64,000 bases of DNA from BJGO01 sp964640655 (GCA_964640655.1 CAZXFT010000012.1:38554-102553); one strand, 5' to 3'; positions 1 to 9,810 are shown, numbered from the stretch's first letter. Numbers and translations: made by a program. Notes: generated from the sequence alone by a model not told the origin.

Positions 1-1
1 C

Positions 2-1129
2 GATGTGCAACCCGCCGACCCTTATGAGCTTTGGGATTCGCCTCCTTTTGAACCCGTGATTAAAAAATCGGAGCGCCACCCCGATGGTGCCATATATGCT
101 CGCGGCTCCTGCGATGATAAAGGTCAAGTCTATATGCACATCAAAGCATTTGAAGTAATGATGCAGACCGGTAACCTCGATTGCAACATCAAGTTTATGA
201 TTGAAGGTGAAGAAGAAGTTGGCAGCAGCAATCTTAATCCATTCCTAGAAAAATATCGCGATAAACTGAAAGCCGATGTAGTATTGGTTTCCGACACATC
301 TATGGTGTCTAACGATTGTCCCTCAATTACCGTGGGTCTGCGTGGCTTGTCTTACCTCGAAGTGGAAGTAACAGGCTCTAACCGTGACTTACACTCCGGA
401 GTATATGGCGGTGCTGTTGCTAACCCCATCAACACTCTCGCAAAAATGATTGCCTCCCTGAAAGATGCCAACAACCGTATCACAATTCCAGGATTTTATG
501 ATGCTGTAAGAGAGTTTAGCGCTGAGGAGCGTGCTGAGATGGCCAAAGTACCATTCAGTCTGGATGAGTATAAAAAAGAACTGGATATAGATGATATAGA
601 AGGTGAAACCGGCTACACTACATTGGAGCGTTCCAGCATTCGTCCTACACTCGATTGCAACGGCATCTGGGGTGGTTATATAGGCAAGGGTGCCAAAACT
701 GTATTGCCTTCAAAGGCTTATGCAAAAATCAGTATGCGTTTAGTACCCAATCAACAATCGGATAAAATCACCGAGTTGTTCACCAAACATTTTGAAGGCA
801 TAGCACCTAAATCAGTACGTGTAAAAGTTACTCCCCACCATGGTGGCGAAGCAGCCCTTACTCCTACAAACAGCGTAGCTTATGCTGCGGCAAGCAAGGC
901 CATGGAAACTACATTTGGTAAAAAACCTATTCCTACATACGAAGGTGGCAGCATACCCATAGTAGCCAGCTTCGAACGCATACTTGGTCTCAAAACCATA
1001 CTGATGGGCTTTGGGCTCAACAGCGATGCGCTGCACTCACCTAACGAACACTATGGCATATTTAACTATTTCAAAGGCATTGAAACCATACCTCACTTCT
1101 ACAAGCATCTGGCGGAGATGAGTAAGTAA
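2..1129 (+). CDS. M20-family metallo-dipeptidase, 5' end outside the window
   Basis: Zinc-dependent exopeptidase of the M20 dipeptidase (CNDP/PepV-like) family, expected to cleave dipeptides in the cytoplasm. The reading frame is open from the first bases: the visible start reads DVQPADP, the segment that follows the first zinc-binding His in this family, so roughly 80 N-terminal residues lie upstream. The metal-binding Asp region (GSCDDKG), the catalytic Glu region (EGEEEVGS), the dimerisation domain in the middle (LRGLSYLEVEVTGS onward) and the C-terminal zinc His region (ALHSPNEH) are all present. Nothing looks broken apart from the edge truncation. The exact substrate cannot be told from sequence. 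Confidence 0.9.
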   Translation, partial: DVQPADPYELWDSPPFEPVIKKSERHPDGAIYARGSCDDKGQVYMHIKAFEVMMQTGNLDCNIKFMIEGEEEVGSSNLNPFLEKYRDKLKADVVLVSDTSMVSNDCPSITVGLRGLSYLEVEVTGSNRDLHSGVYGGAVANPINTLAKMIASLKDANNRITIPGFYDAVREFSAEERAEMAKVPFSLDEYKKELDIDDIEGETGYTTLERSSIRPTLDCNGIWGGYIGKGAKTVLPSKAYAKISMRLVPNQQSDKITELFTKHFEGIAPKSVRVKVTPHHGGEAALTPTNSVAYAAASKAMETTFGKKPIPTYEGGSIPIVASFERILGLKTILMGFGLNSDALHSPNEHYGIFNYFKGIETIPHFYKHLAEMSK

Positions 1130-1217
1130 TGATAATGTCTTCAGAAAACAAAAAAAATTAGGCCGAATAAATACTTTCTCCTTCTCAAAATCAATAGTTG
1201 CACTCATTCCTTCAAAA

Positions 1218-2156
1218 ATGAAAAAAATAATCACCTGCATCACTTTAGTACTCTTAAGCATCGTGTCTTATGCGCAAGTAGATACCACTAATAACAAAAC
1301 CAACGCCACTACCGAATACTACGATATAGTGGCTGTTTATCGCGAGCATATCGATGGTCGTGGCAGACGTATTCAATACACCACTGAATTAAAAGGTGAG
1401 ATATTGAATTACGATGCCAATTCGGGTGTCATTACATTTAAAGCCTTGGATGATAAAATGTACTCTCTAAAAAGTGGCGAGTACAAATACTTTCAGTACA
1501 ATAAAGAATTTTCCATTAAAAATAAAGAAAGCAAAAAAGTAGTGCTTCGCCAGCGCAAGGAAACCCAGTTTCAATTATCTGCTGGACTGCGCTTAACCGC
1601 GCTCGATCTGCGCGACAATTTCGTTGCCGACGATTATTACGTATGGTCGCAGGAAAGCAACTCCGATGTACCCATAGCCTTTTACTTTGGCGGCGGTAAA
1701 TATTTTGGCCGAAAACATTTTGCCGGCTTAGGCGGAGAACTTGCCTTGTCTTCCTATGGCAAAAATTATATCAACGCCGGCTTACGCTATGTATATCAAT
1801 ATGATGCTTATAAACGCAACACCGCTTTTTACCTGCCTGTAGAGTTAAACTACTTCAGTGCTCAGTACAATCAGAACTATGATGTTGCCGACACACTAAT
1901 CACATACTATCCAGGTGGGGGCTATTCCATAGAATATCCAAGCCAAAAAAACATTGATCAACTCATGACTGCCGTATCATTTTCATTCGGGCAGGGAATC
2001 TCATTTATCTTAAACGATAAACACTCCATTTCTATAGAGATGTCATTAATCAAACTGTTTCCACTAAGCACTAGCTTCCCGAATCCGCCTACACGCATAC
2101 CAAATGTAAGAATGGAAGGTATGGGTTTACGCTTTGGTTTTATTTATAATTTGTAG
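1218..2156 (+). CDS. secreted outer-membrane-like protein of unknown function
   Basis: A 312-residue protein with an N-terminal signal peptide (MKKIITCITLVLLSIVSYAQ, cleavage probably after YAQ). About 90 residues of polar sequence follow, then a C-terminal half rich in alternating aromatic and small residues (AGLRYVYQYDAY, GLRFGFIYNL) that ends in an aromatic-hydrophobic strand. That pattern suits a small outer-membrane beta-barrel. I do not recognise a named family. It stands alone, 88 bp after the dipeptidase, and converges on the PBP1A gene with a 24-bp gap. Confidence 0.7.
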   Translation: MKKIITCITLVLLSIVSYAQVDTTNNKTNATTEYYDIVAVYREHIDGRGRRIQYTTELKGEILNYDANSGVITFKALDDKMYSLKSGEYKYFQYNKEFSIKNKESKKVVLRQRKETQFQLSAGLRLTALDLRDNFVADDYYVWSQESNSDVPIAFYFGGGKYFGRKHFAGLGGELALSSYGKNYINAGLRYVYQYDAYKRNTAFYLPVELNYFSAQYNQNYDVADTLITYYPGGGYSIEYPSQKNIDQLMTAVSFSFGQGISFILNDKHSISIEMSLIKLFPLSTSFPNPPTRIPNVRMEGMGLRFGFIYNL

Positions 2157-2180
2157 TAGTGGGATCGGGGAGTACGTCGA

Positions 2181-4397
2181 CTACTCCTCCCCAAATATCA
2201 AATTATTCGTAGTGCCGCCTTTATTATATTTATCGCAATCTGTCTCAATATTCATTTCCAAAGGCCTCTGGAAACTACTTTCGGCATTAATGCCTAAACT
2301 CTTATCCGCGTAAACACTTTGCAGAAAATAAGCCCATATAGGCAAAGCCATTGAAGCACCCTGACCAAACTGCATCGAACGGAAACGGATAATGCGGTCT
2401 TCTCCACCAACCCAACATCCTCCGCACAACTGCGGTGTAATACCCATAAACCAGCCGTCAGTATTACTTTGTGTGGTTCCGGTTTTGCCGCCTAATTCTC
2501 CCTTTATATTATACTTGAATCGCATTCGGCGAGCGGTACCAAAGTCAACCACATTCTGTAGCATACGGCACATAATATAGGCCACCTGATCATTGATTAC
2601 TTCTACCTGTTTTGACTGAAACTCCTGTATCAGAGAACCCTGATTATCGGTGATACGCATGATATACTGCGGTTTGGTATATACTCCGTGATTGACAAAA
2701 GTGCTGTAGGCTCCTGTCATTTCATATACACTGATGTCGGGTGTGCCCAGGCAAATGGAAGGATAAGGTTCCATATTACTCGTAATGCCCATACGTCGCG
2801 AAATATCTATCATAGGCTTTGGACCTAACTGCTTCATCAGATATGCACTAATAGTGTTTACCGAGCCGGCAAGCCCCTGAAAGAGCGTAAGCATACCACC
2901 GTATTTATTATCAGAATTATCCGGTGCCCAGTTGTTAAAGTTTTCAAAAACAACTTTTTGATTGGCAACAGTATAACAAGGCGAGTATCCGTTTTCTATG
3001 GCCAGTGTATAGAGTATAGGTTTAATAGTAGAACCCACCTGTCGCTTAGCCTTAACATTAACGTGGTCATACTGGAAGTACCGATGATTGATACCACCAA
3101 CCCAGGCCAGCACATTGCCACTATGTGGATCCATAACCATAAAGCCGGTGTGCAGAAACATCTTGTAATATTTGATAGAATCCCACGGCGACATAATGGT
3201 ATCCAAATCTCCTTTATATGAATACACTGTCATATTAATAGGTGTTTGAAAAACTTTTTTTATCGAGTCAGCAGAAACACCGCGCTTTTTCAATTTAATG
3301 TATCGGTCGCATTGCTTCATAGCGTTGGTAATGAAGTCATCGTTATCACCCCAGGGTCTTTTGGTTTTATAGCTTTTAAAGAATTGCCCCTGAAGTTCGT
3401 GCATATGTTTGTTAACCGCTTGTTCGGCATAACGCTGCATTTTGAAGTTGATACTGGTATAAACTTTTAAGCCATCCGTATAAAGGTTATAGTTGCTTCC
3501 GTCAGACTTGGTGTTTTCCTTACACCACTTCAAAAGTTCCTGTCGTAAAAACTCTCTGAAATAAGTGGCATTACCTTCGTTATGATCAGGGCTAACAAAA
3601 TTGAGTCGTATAGGAATGTTTTTAATCGAGTCGGCAACAGTAGGGGTTAAAAAATTGTACTTAGACATTTGATCCAATACAGTGTTACGTCTCGAAAGCG
3701 AGAGTCCGGGATTACGACGCGGATTGTACAGTGTGCTTCCTTTAAGCATACCTATCAGCACAGCAGCTTCTTCCACTTTTAATGAGTCAGGAATTTTATT
3801 GAAATAGGTGCGCGCCGCTGATTTGATACCATATGAGTTTTCGCTGAACTCAACCGTATTCAGATACAGATTGATGATTTCATCTTTGGTATATCGGCGT
3901 TCCAACTTCACAGAGGTAATCCACTCCTTAAGTTTCGCAGTGAGAATGGTGGAGAGAGTGCGCTCTTTGGGTCTCGGAAAAAGATTTTTTGCCAACTGTT
4001 GAGTTATGGTACTGGCTCCTTCCTTATCTCCCATCAAAGTGGCCACTATGGCTCTTAGGGTTCCCCAATAATCTATGCCGCTATGATCATAAAAACGAAT
4101 GTCTTCGGTAGCCAATAAAGTGTTTTTGAGGAGCGGAGGTATCTCTTCAAACGAAGCAATGCTTCTGTTTTGGAAATAGTATTTACCCAATAATATGCCT
4201 TCGGCAGAATACACTTCGGTAGCTAGTTGGCTCCTAGGATTCTCTAATTGCTCGAACGAAGGCATATCGCCAAAAAGGCCTGCAGCAGTTAATGCAAAAA
4301 CACCCGTAACTGCAATCACAAACACCACAACCGTAATCCACAATCCAACAATATAAAATCGATATCCTTTATAGCTTTTCCCTTTACCCTTTGCCAT
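2181..4397 (-). CDS. mrcA: class A penicillin-binding protein 1A (glycosyltransferase/transpeptidase)
   Basis: Bifunctional peptidoglycan synthase of 738 residues acting at the inner membrane. A short basic N-terminus precedes one membrane segment (about 13-40). The GT51 glycosyltransferase domain follows, with catalytic Glu98 in ATEDIRFYDH and the GASTITQQLAKNLF motif near 127-140. The transpeptidase domain has all three active-site motifs: STIK at 456-459, SVN at 512-514 and KTG at 638-640. Its start lies 2 bp after the stop of the PorW/SprE-like gene, so the two are almost certainly co-transcribed and translationally coupled. The symbol follows the E. coli name and the family call is firm. 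Confidence 0.95.
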   Translation of the reverse strand: MAKGKGKSYKGYRFYIVGLWITVVVFVIAVTGVFALTAAGLFGDMPSFEQLENPRSQLATEVYSAEGILLGKYYFQNRSIASFEEIPPLLKNTLLATEDIRFYDHSGIDYWGTLRAIVATLMGDKEGASTITQQLAKNLFPRPKERTLSTILTAKLKEWITSVKLERRYTKDEIINLYLNTVEFSENSYGIKSAARTYFNKIPDSLKVEEAAVLIGMLKGSTLYNPRRNPGLSLSRRNTVLDQMSKYNFLTPTVADSIKNIPIRLNFVSPDHNEGNATYFREFLRQELLKWCKENTKSDGSNYNLYTDGLKVYTSINFKMQRYAEQAVNKHMHELQGQFFKSYKTKRPWGDNDDFITNAMKQCDRYIKLKKRGVSADSIKKVFQTPINMTVYSYKGDLDTIMSPWDSIKYYKMFLHTGFMVMDPHSGNVLAWVGGINHRYFQYDHVNVKAKRQVGSTIKPILYTLAIENGYSPCYTVANQKVVFENFNNWAPDNSDNKYGGMLTLFQGLAGSVNTISAYLMKQLGPKPMIDISRRMGITSNMEPYPSICLGTPDISVYEMTGAYSTFVNHGVYTKPQYIMRITDNQGSLIQEFQSKQVEVINDQVAYIMCRMLQNVVDFGTARRMRFKYNIKGELGGKTGTTQSNTDGWFMGITPQLCGGCWVGGEDRIIRFRSMQFGQGASMALPIWAYFLQSVYADKSLGINAESSFQRPLEMNIETDCDKYNKGGTTNNLIFGEE

Positions 4398-4399
4398 AC

Positions 4400-7105
4400 T
4401 TATTTATAATTACTGTCAAAGAATGCCATGTATAAATCGAGGTTCTTTGTTTTAAAAAACGTACTGAAATTTTTATCGTCGATGATAAAAACGTGATATG
4501 TGGTTTCCACAGCATCAAACAATGTTTCTTTGGCCAGTATCTCGTTATAATAGATCATAGCTTGCTGGCTACTCTTGAATTGTTTCACTAATACCATCTG
4601 CCTGGTTTCATCTAGAAGCATCGTATTTACTTTCAAATTTTCGGACGAACGGTTTTTGCTGTTGTGTTGTATCAATGAGTCGGCAATAGCTTTGTTACTA
4701 CTTTTTATCTCATCAAACATCACCACTATGAACTGCGATGCGTTGGCTTTATATTCATAATCGCTTTTTGAAGGGGCATCGTTTACTTTCTTCACCGGTT
4801 CGTTCTTTGTCGTTTTTTCAAGCATAGCCAGTATCTCTTTAGCCTTTACATTCTCCTCGCCACTAGGGTACTTTAATACAAACATGGTTAACTCGGTTTT
4901 CAATGAATCTTTGCCTTTGGTTTGAGCTATGGCAAAGGCACGTAGCAATTCGAACTTGGGCATGAAAACCGATCTGTTAAAAACCTTCCTGGCGGAGTCT
5001 GCTGCAACAATCACTTTAGGATATTGACTTTGATTATACATGCGGTAAGTATAATTATAATACTTTTCGACAACGTCAACTTTATTGGTTTGTTCTATTT
5101 GTGAGTTAGGGTTAAGCAGATATTTAGTAAATGTATTATCCGGATATTCAGAGGATAGTTTATTCTTGACAGCTTCGGCTTTTGCTGCGTCGGGTTTTCG
5201 ATTATAGAGTATGTATAACTGATACAAAGCCTGGGGTTCAAAAGAGTTTTTAGGGTATCTGTCAATTAGTTTTTCGAAATACTCAATAGCTTTTTTATCA
5301 TTCTGAAGATCTTCCTTAAATATTGTACCCGCAGCGTAGTATGCACCGGTAAGTCGTTGTAGGGACTTCTCCATCTTTTCAGGAGTAAGGGGTAGGCCTG
5401 CTTCTAAATCAGAAATAGTTAATTGCTTCTCTTCTTTCTTTTTGATTTGAGATGAATCGATATCTGAATTCATATCCGACATCTTGTTAGATCTGCGCCA
5501 ATTGTCTTCAAGTTTTCTTGTACCCCAGTCCTTTAAGAATTCGTTATAACCATTTGCCCGCTGAACAGGATTATAGAAATAAAAAGTTGAGCCTTGTTGT
5601 GATTGGTTTCCTGCACCGGTTTGTATTTTGTTGAGTTGATTTTTTTTCTGCTCTTCTAATTGTTTTTGTTTTTCAATCTGAATTAAAGCCTTTTGTAAAG
5701 CAGACTTACGCTGACTCTCACTCATGTTTGCCAGGGCTATCACGCTATCTTCATCGTGAATTATGGTTAATTGCTTTACAAGATTAGAAAGAATAGAACT
5801 ACGGCTTTGTATAGCATTCAAATCATCATAGGATTTGGAGATAAATTGTAAAGTACTGTCGTAGTATATTTTGGAAGGTTTGTATTGTTGTGCATTAAAA
5901 GTCAACTCTCCCATTTTCAAAAAGCTCAATCCTTTTTGGTGATTGTTATTAACACTTGAGTTCACTGACAGTTGCAGGTAATCCATGGCTTTATCTTTAT
6001 CGTTTTGCACAAGATAAACTTCTGCCATGGTATAGTAAATCTGGTCGAGGAACTCTTCGTATTTCGAGTCGCGCTCCATCTTTTCCAATATTTCCAGAAC
6101 TTCCTTAACCTGAGTTTTTCCTTTCCCTGTAAAAGACTTAGCAATGTTAATTCGGGCATTGAAATCCATCTTGTAATCAGGATGCAAGGTGAGTACTTCT
6201 TTAAAAGACTTTATTGATTTGTCTGAGTTGCCAGTAATCTGATACAATTGAGCTAGAATAAACACATAGCGGCGGCGCTGTGCTTTATTACTAGTCATAG
6301 CTATGGCGTGTATCAATGGTCTGATAGCTTCTTTATAGCGCTGCTGATCAATCATCATTTGTGCATAGCTAGCTTCTAGCAAGGCACGATATTTAAAAGT
6401 GAAGTCATAATTTTTCTCCACCATTTTAATGATGGTTTCGGCTTCATAATACTTTTTTATTTTGATGTAGCAGGTAACCAGCCACATTACAGCTTCATCT
6501 TTTACAGGTTGGTGTTTTAAAAAAGTTTGACTCAAAGAAGCTTTTGGTTTTAACCAAGGGAGTTTAACACCATCGTACTCCAACTTTTTACCTTTTTGGT
6601 TTCGCACGGTAACCTGCTTCTTATTCTTGGGAAGTCTGTATGAACCAACGATATATTGAAAAGACTGCAAAGCACTTTCGTAATCTTTTTTTAGGTAGTA
6701 TGCCTTGCCAATCATCAGGTTGCAATCGTCCACCCATTTACTCTTAGTATGAATTTTATTGGATACAGTCAGGCGTGAAATAATGGAGTCAATATCCGGA
6801 ATGGAAGCTCCAGTGGCCAACTCATTTTTATCGATGGGGAGTAATTTGGAATAATCGTCCTGCAGAGAATTATTGATACCGCGCTGCCCGGCATTCATCT
6901 TACTGTTGGCATTATAATAGGCATTATACCGGTGCACCGTATTATGAAATATTCTGCCTATCAGACTATACCTTGATTGACTGTAAGTTTGAGTAGGCAG
7001 CAAAATAGTAGAGCTGATAACCGATAATAAAATAATAATGCCTGTAGCTCTTTGCTTCAATTTGTTATGGTTTTCTATATTACGCTCGCTTTTCGATGAA
7101 GACAT
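4400..7105 (-). CDS. porW: PorW/SprE-like TPR protein of the type IX secretion system
   Basis: A 901-residue tetratricopeptide-repeat protein resembling PorW (Porphyromonas) and SprE (Flavobacterium), envelope proteins needed for T9SS secretion and gliding. Family-like features are the N-terminal HNTVHRYNAYYNAN segment soon after the signal sequence, long runs of TPR helices (about 120-430 and 570-660), a Gln/Lys-rich coiled linker near 470-500, and the C-terminal FFKTKNLDLYMAFFDSNYK block. No lipobox Cys is obvious after the signal, although PorW is usually described as a lipoprotein. T9SS-sorted proteins elsewhere in the window show that the system is used. The family call rests on remembered signatures, not a search. 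Confidence 0.75.
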   Translation of the reverse strand: MSSSKSERNIENHNKLKQRATGIIILLSVISSTILLPTQTYSQSRYSLIGRIFHNTVHRYNAYYNANSKMNAGQRGINNSLQDDYSKLLPIDKNELATGASIPDIDSIISRLTVSNKIHTKSKWVDDCNLMIGKAYYLKKDYESALQSFQYIVGSYRLPKNKKQVTVRNQKGKKLEYDGVKLPWLKPKASLSQTFLKHQPVKDEAVMWLVTCYIKIKKYYEAETIIKMVEKNYDFTFKYRALLEASYAQMMIDQQRYKEAIRPLIHAIAMTSNKAQRRRYVFILAQLYQITGNSDKSIKSFKEVLTLHPDYKMDFNARINIAKSFTGKGKTQVKEVLEILEKMERDSKYEEFLDQIYYTMAEVYLVQNDKDKAMDYLQLSVNSSVNNNHQKGLSFLKMGELTFNAQQYKPSKIYYDSTLQFISKSYDDLNAIQSRSSILSNLVKQLTIIHDEDSVIALANMSESQRKSALQKALIQIEKQKQLEEQKKNQLNKIQTGAGNQSQQGSTFYFYNPVQRANGYNEFLKDWGTRKLEDNWRRSNKMSDMNSDIDSSQIKKKEEKQLTISDLEAGLPLTPEKMEKSLQRLTGAYYAAGTIFKEDLQNDKKAIEYFEKLIDRYPKNSFEPQALYQLYILYNRKPDAAKAEAVKNKLSSEYPDNTFTKYLLNPNSQIEQTNKVDVVEKYYNYTYRMYNQSQYPKVIVAADSARKVFNRSVFMPKFELLRAFAIAQTKGKDSLKTELTMFVLKYPSGEENVKAKEILAMLEKTTKNEPVKKVNDAPSKSDYEYKANASQFIVVMFDEIKSSNKAIADSLIQHNSKNRSSENLKVNTMLLDETRQMVLVKQFKSSQQAMIYYNEILAKETLFDAVETTYHVFIIDDKNFSTFFKTKNLDLYMAFFDSNYK

Positions 7106-7159
7106 GTAAGTTTTGACGGCAAAAAGTCATACCCCGTTAGAATTCATCCTGCTTAACGA

Positions 7160-7194
7160 CAAAAGTATTTTAAAATTTCATTTTACTTCCCAAA
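7160..7194 (-). promoter_or_regulatory. Bacteroidota-type promoter for porW-mrcA
   Basis: Read on the minus strand, TACTTTTG (7160-7167) matches the -7 consensus TAnnTTTG. A TTTG (7191-7194) lies 23 bp further upstream as a -33 element. The spacing is at the long end of the usual range. It leaves a leader of about 50 nt before the porW ATG at 7105. Confidence 0.55.
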
Positions 7195-7219
7195 GGAATC
7201 AACACCGTAATATTGTATA

Positions 7220-8119
7220 ATGGACGATTCGGCTAAAGAGAATACAGGCTGGCTAAAACGACTCACTAACAAGTACCGATTGGTGATTTTGAACGACGAA
7301 TCATTTGAAGAAGTCAGTTCGTTTCGGCTCTCCCGTTTTAATGTTTACATTTTTCTCAGCACCATCTTTATTCTACTCATATTTCTGATTACGTCAGTTT
7401 TGGTCTTTACCCCATTAAAAGAATATATACCCGGTTACACCGGTAGTGATTACCGCAACGATATAGTGGCTTTGCAACTTAGAGCAGATTCTTTGGAGAA
7501 TGAATCAAAAGCTACCGATTTGTATTTGAACAATTTGTTGCAGATAGTGCATGGAAATGCTCCGGTTATCAAAATTGATACTCCGGTAATTGATTTAAAC
7601 ACCGCAAAAAAAAATTATGACACCATCAACCTTAAATCAGTTTCAGGTAATGAGAAAAAGCTACGTGGACAAATGGAGAGCGAAAGCAGCTACAGTCTCG
7701 GGCTTAACTTATCTCTGAATAATGCTCCCGGGCAAACCAACCTGAGGAGCTATTACTTTTTTCCACCTATTAAAGGATATGTAACCGACGAATTTGATCC
7801 CAAAAGAGACCACTACGGAGTTGATGTGGTAGCACCTGAAAACGAGGCCATTAAAGCCTGTATGGACGGCGTGGTCTTGTTCTCGGCCTGGACCAGTGAA
7901 ACAGGTTATGTCATAGCCTTGCAGCACCGTAATAATTTAATATCTTTGTACAAGCATAATTCGGTATTACTCAAGAAGGAAGGCAGTTATGTGCATGCAG
8001 GAGACGTGATAGCCATTATTGGGAATACCGGAGAGCATTCAACGGGGCCTCACTTGCACTTTGAGATATGGTACAACGGCATCCCGCTGAACCCAAAGGA
8101 TTACATAGTTTTCAAATAA
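7220..8119 (+). CDS. membrane-anchored M23 (LytM-type) peptidase
   Basis: Peptidoglycan endopeptidase of 299 residues. A cytoplasmic N-terminus is followed by one membrane helix (42-63), a Leu-rich periplasmic region likely to be coiled coil (82-110), a linker, and a C-terminal M23 domain (about 185-299). The zinc and catalytic residues are intact: His198 and Asp202 in HYGVDVVAP, and the HLH pair 278-280 in GPHLHFEIW. It is followed 17 bp later by a bactofilin gene. That M23-bactofilin pairing recurs in many bacteria and is linked to cell-shape control. It is divergent from porW across a 114-bp gap. Confidence 0.92.
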   Translation: MDDSAKENTGWLKRLTNKYRLVILNDESFEEVSSFRLSRFNVYIFLSTIFILLIFLITSVLVFTPLKEYIPGYTGSDYRNDIVALQLRADSLENESKATDLYLNNLLQIVHGNAPVIKIDTPVIDLNTAKKNYDTINLKSVSGNEKKLRGQMESESSYSLGLNLSLNNAPGQTNLRSYYFFPPIKGYVTDEFDPKRDHYGVDVVAPENEAIKACMDGVVLFSAWTSETGYVIALQHRNNLISLYKHNSVLLKKEGSYVHAGDVIAIIGNTGEHSTGPHLHFEIWYNGIPLNPKDYIVFK

Positions 8120-8136
8120 AGTAGTGATTCATTAAA

Positions 8137-8574
8137 ATGTTTAACAAAAAGAACGATATGTCAGACAGCAACAACATTAAGACTCAGGTGACCAATGGCC
8201 CCATTCTAAACATCATTGGCTCAGGCACTCGTATTGAAGGTGCCATAGTTTGTGATGGCGACATCCGCGTTGATGGCTCTGTAAAAGGAACTATCACCAG
8301 CAAAGCAAAAATTGTCATAGGCCCAACCGGCTCTGTGGAGGGTGATTTGTTTTGTGAAAATGCTGACGTAAGTGGTAAAATTTTTGGTTCAATTGAAGTA
8401 ACCGAACTGTTGTTTATGAAGTCAACCTCATATCTTGAAGGTGATATCACGACAACCAAATTTGTAGTGGAAGCAGGCGCCAAGTTCAACGGTAACTGCC
8501 GCATGGGGGTTAAAGAAATTAAGCCTAACGAAAAACCAAATACCGCGCAGGTTAAGCAAAAAGAAGCGGTATGA
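8137..8574 (+). CDS. bactofilin cytoskeletal protein
   Basis: A 145-residue polymer-forming protein of the bactofilin (DUF583) family. A polar N-terminal tail precedes a right-handed beta-helix core (about 25-130) of short repeats such as VDGSVKGTI, GSVEGDLF and GSIEVTELLF, each with the spaced Gly and hydrophobic residues typical of the fold. A charged tail ends it. Bactofilins form membrane-associated filaments that position cell-wall enzymes. The upstream M23 peptidase is the obvious partner. A second Met at codon 8 is an alternative start. Confidence 0.93.
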   Translation: MFNKKNDMSDSNNIKTQVTNGPILNIIGSGTRIEGAIVCDGDIRVDGSVKGTITSKAKIVIGPTGSVEGDLFCENADVSGKIFGSIEVTELLFMKSTSYLEGDITTTKFVVEAGAKFNGNCRMGVKEIKPNEKPNTAQVKQKEAV

Positions 8575-8759
8575 AGAACGAGTGGATGAAATATTCATCA
8601 CTCGCATTTCAAATCGTTGGTACTATGATTGCCGGCATTGCCGGTGGTTACTATCTTGATAAATACTTAAACACTTCTCCTGTCTTTTTGATGTCTTTGT
8701 TGATTATTGCGGTTATTGCCGTGCTCGTGATTATTATTAAAACTTCTTCAAAACCCTGA
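8571..8759 (+). CDS. atpZ: AtpZ/AtpI-family small membrane protein
   Basis: A 62-residue protein with two membrane helices separated by YYLDKYLNTSP, the layout of AtpZ, an accessory protein usually encoded just before the F0F1 ATP synthase a subunit. The start overlaps the bactofilin stop by 4 bp (ATGA), so translation is probably coupled. No ATP synthase structural genes follow here. Confidence 0.75.
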   Translation: MKNEWMKYSSLAFQIVGTMIAGIAGGYYLDKYLNTSPVFLMSLLIIAVIAVLVIIIKTSSKP

Positions 8760-9143
8760 ATGTCGTTTTATATCCGCTTACTGTTATTGTGTTTAGTATT
8801 GGTAGCAATATGTGCAATTGTTCAATTCAGCAATAGCAGTTCATTCATAAATACTTTTGCTTATAGCAGCATAGCCTTTTTTGCTATAGTAACTGCGTTG
8901 ATTCATTTCATTGCTCGGCGCAGTATTGCCGGTAACAATCATCGCCGCTTCAGTACAGCTATTATGGGTGGTATGACAATCAAACTTTTTTCCTCTGCAT
9001 TATTTGTGCTCATTTACTCATTATTCAAAAAACCGGAGAGCATTATCATTATCATTCCCTTTTTTATTTTCTACATCAGCTTCACTGTTCTTGAAGTGAT
9101 GGAGTTTATGCGCTTGAATAAAATGCTTCAAGAGAAAAAATAA
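8760..9143 (+). CDS. AtpI-like four-helix membrane protein
   Basis: A 127-residue integral membrane protein with four predicted helices (about 3-22, 29-51, 65-88 and 94-116) and a charged C-terminus. Its ATG follows the stop of atpZ directly, with no spacer. By position and topology it matches the AtpI-like protein that sits between atpZ and atpB in many Bacteroidota, but the sequence itself is poorly diagnostic. The function would be a helper role in c-ring or ATP synthase assembly; this is inference. Confidence 0.6.
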   Translation: MSFYIRLLLLCLVLVAICAIVQFSNSSSFINTFAYSSIAFFAIVTALIHFIARRSIAGNNHRRFSTAIMGGMTIKLFSSALFVLIYSLFKKPESIIIIIPFFIFYISFTVLEVMEFMRLNKMLQEKK

Positions 9144-9153
9144 TCAATTAAAA

Positions 9154-9810
9154 GTGACACGCGAAGAACATTTGAGAATGATGCTCAGTAATAAGTTGAT
9201 GCAGTATGTTCCCGAAGCAACAATTCCCCTGATAGTCAACTGGATGATGGAGTATAAAATTCATCTTACACTAACCCCGCAACGAAGCAGTAAGTATGGT
9301 GATTACCGGCATCCACACGGTAATAAAGGTCATCGAATCTCAGTCAATAAGAATTTGAACCGCTTTGCATTTCTGATTACATTGGTTCACGAAGTGGCTC
9401 ACCTAAAATGCTGGATGAAACATAGAAATTCTGTTGCGGCACACGGGCAGGAGTGGAAAATGATATTTACTCAATTGTTAATTCCGTTTATTGAGTTACA
9501 TATTTTCCCTGACGATGTCAAATCAGCATTAATCAAGTATGCACAATCTCCGGCGGCATCGACGTGTTCCGATGAAAGATTAATGCGTGCTCTGGCCAAT
9601 TATAACAGAATTAAATTACCACGTGTTGAAGAACTTGCCGAAGAAGCCTTATTTAGAACCATCAATGGTAGACTTTTTCAAAAAGGTGAGGTTATTCGTA
9701 AACGTATTCGCTGTGTTGAAGTTCATACCAAACGTACATTTCTGTTTCATCCATTAGCTGAGGTTGTTCCAAACGAAAATTTTGAGATTTGGATTAAGAC
9801 TCAAGATTGA
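9154..9810 (+). CDS. SprT-like zinc metalloprotein
   Basis: A 218-residue protein with an SprT-like domain. The zinc-binding HEVAH motif is at residues 79-83, and a likely third ligand, His97, lies in AAHGQEWK. The family includes the DNA-protein crosslink protease Spartan, but the bacterial members are mostly uncharacterised. No C-terminal zinc-ribbon cysteines are seen. Translation starts at GTG, 10 bp after the AtpI-like gene, so it probably belongs to the same operon. The end of this gene carries the likely tyrS promoter. Confidence 0.8.
   Translation: MTREEHLRMMLSNKLMQYVPEATIPLIVNWMMEYKIHLTLTPQRSSKYGDYRHPHGNKGHRISVNKNLNRFAFLITLVHEVAHLKCWMKHRNSVAAHGQEWKMIFTQLLIPFIELHIFPDDVKSALIKYAQSPAASTCSDERLMRALANYNRIKLPRVEELAEEALFRTINGRLFQKGEVIRKRIRCVEVHTKRTFLFHPLAEVVPNENFEIWIKTQD

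Noticed and set aside
2167..2192. Inverted repeat GGGGAGTA...TACTCCTCCCC between two convergent genes
   Set aside because: The stem is imperfect, it overlaps the PBP1A stop, and there is no T tract on either side, so I do not call a terminator.
7208..7215. TAATATTG as a promoter box for the M23 peptidase gene
   Set aside because: It mismatches TAnnTTTG in the core and lacks a -33 TTG at suitable distance.
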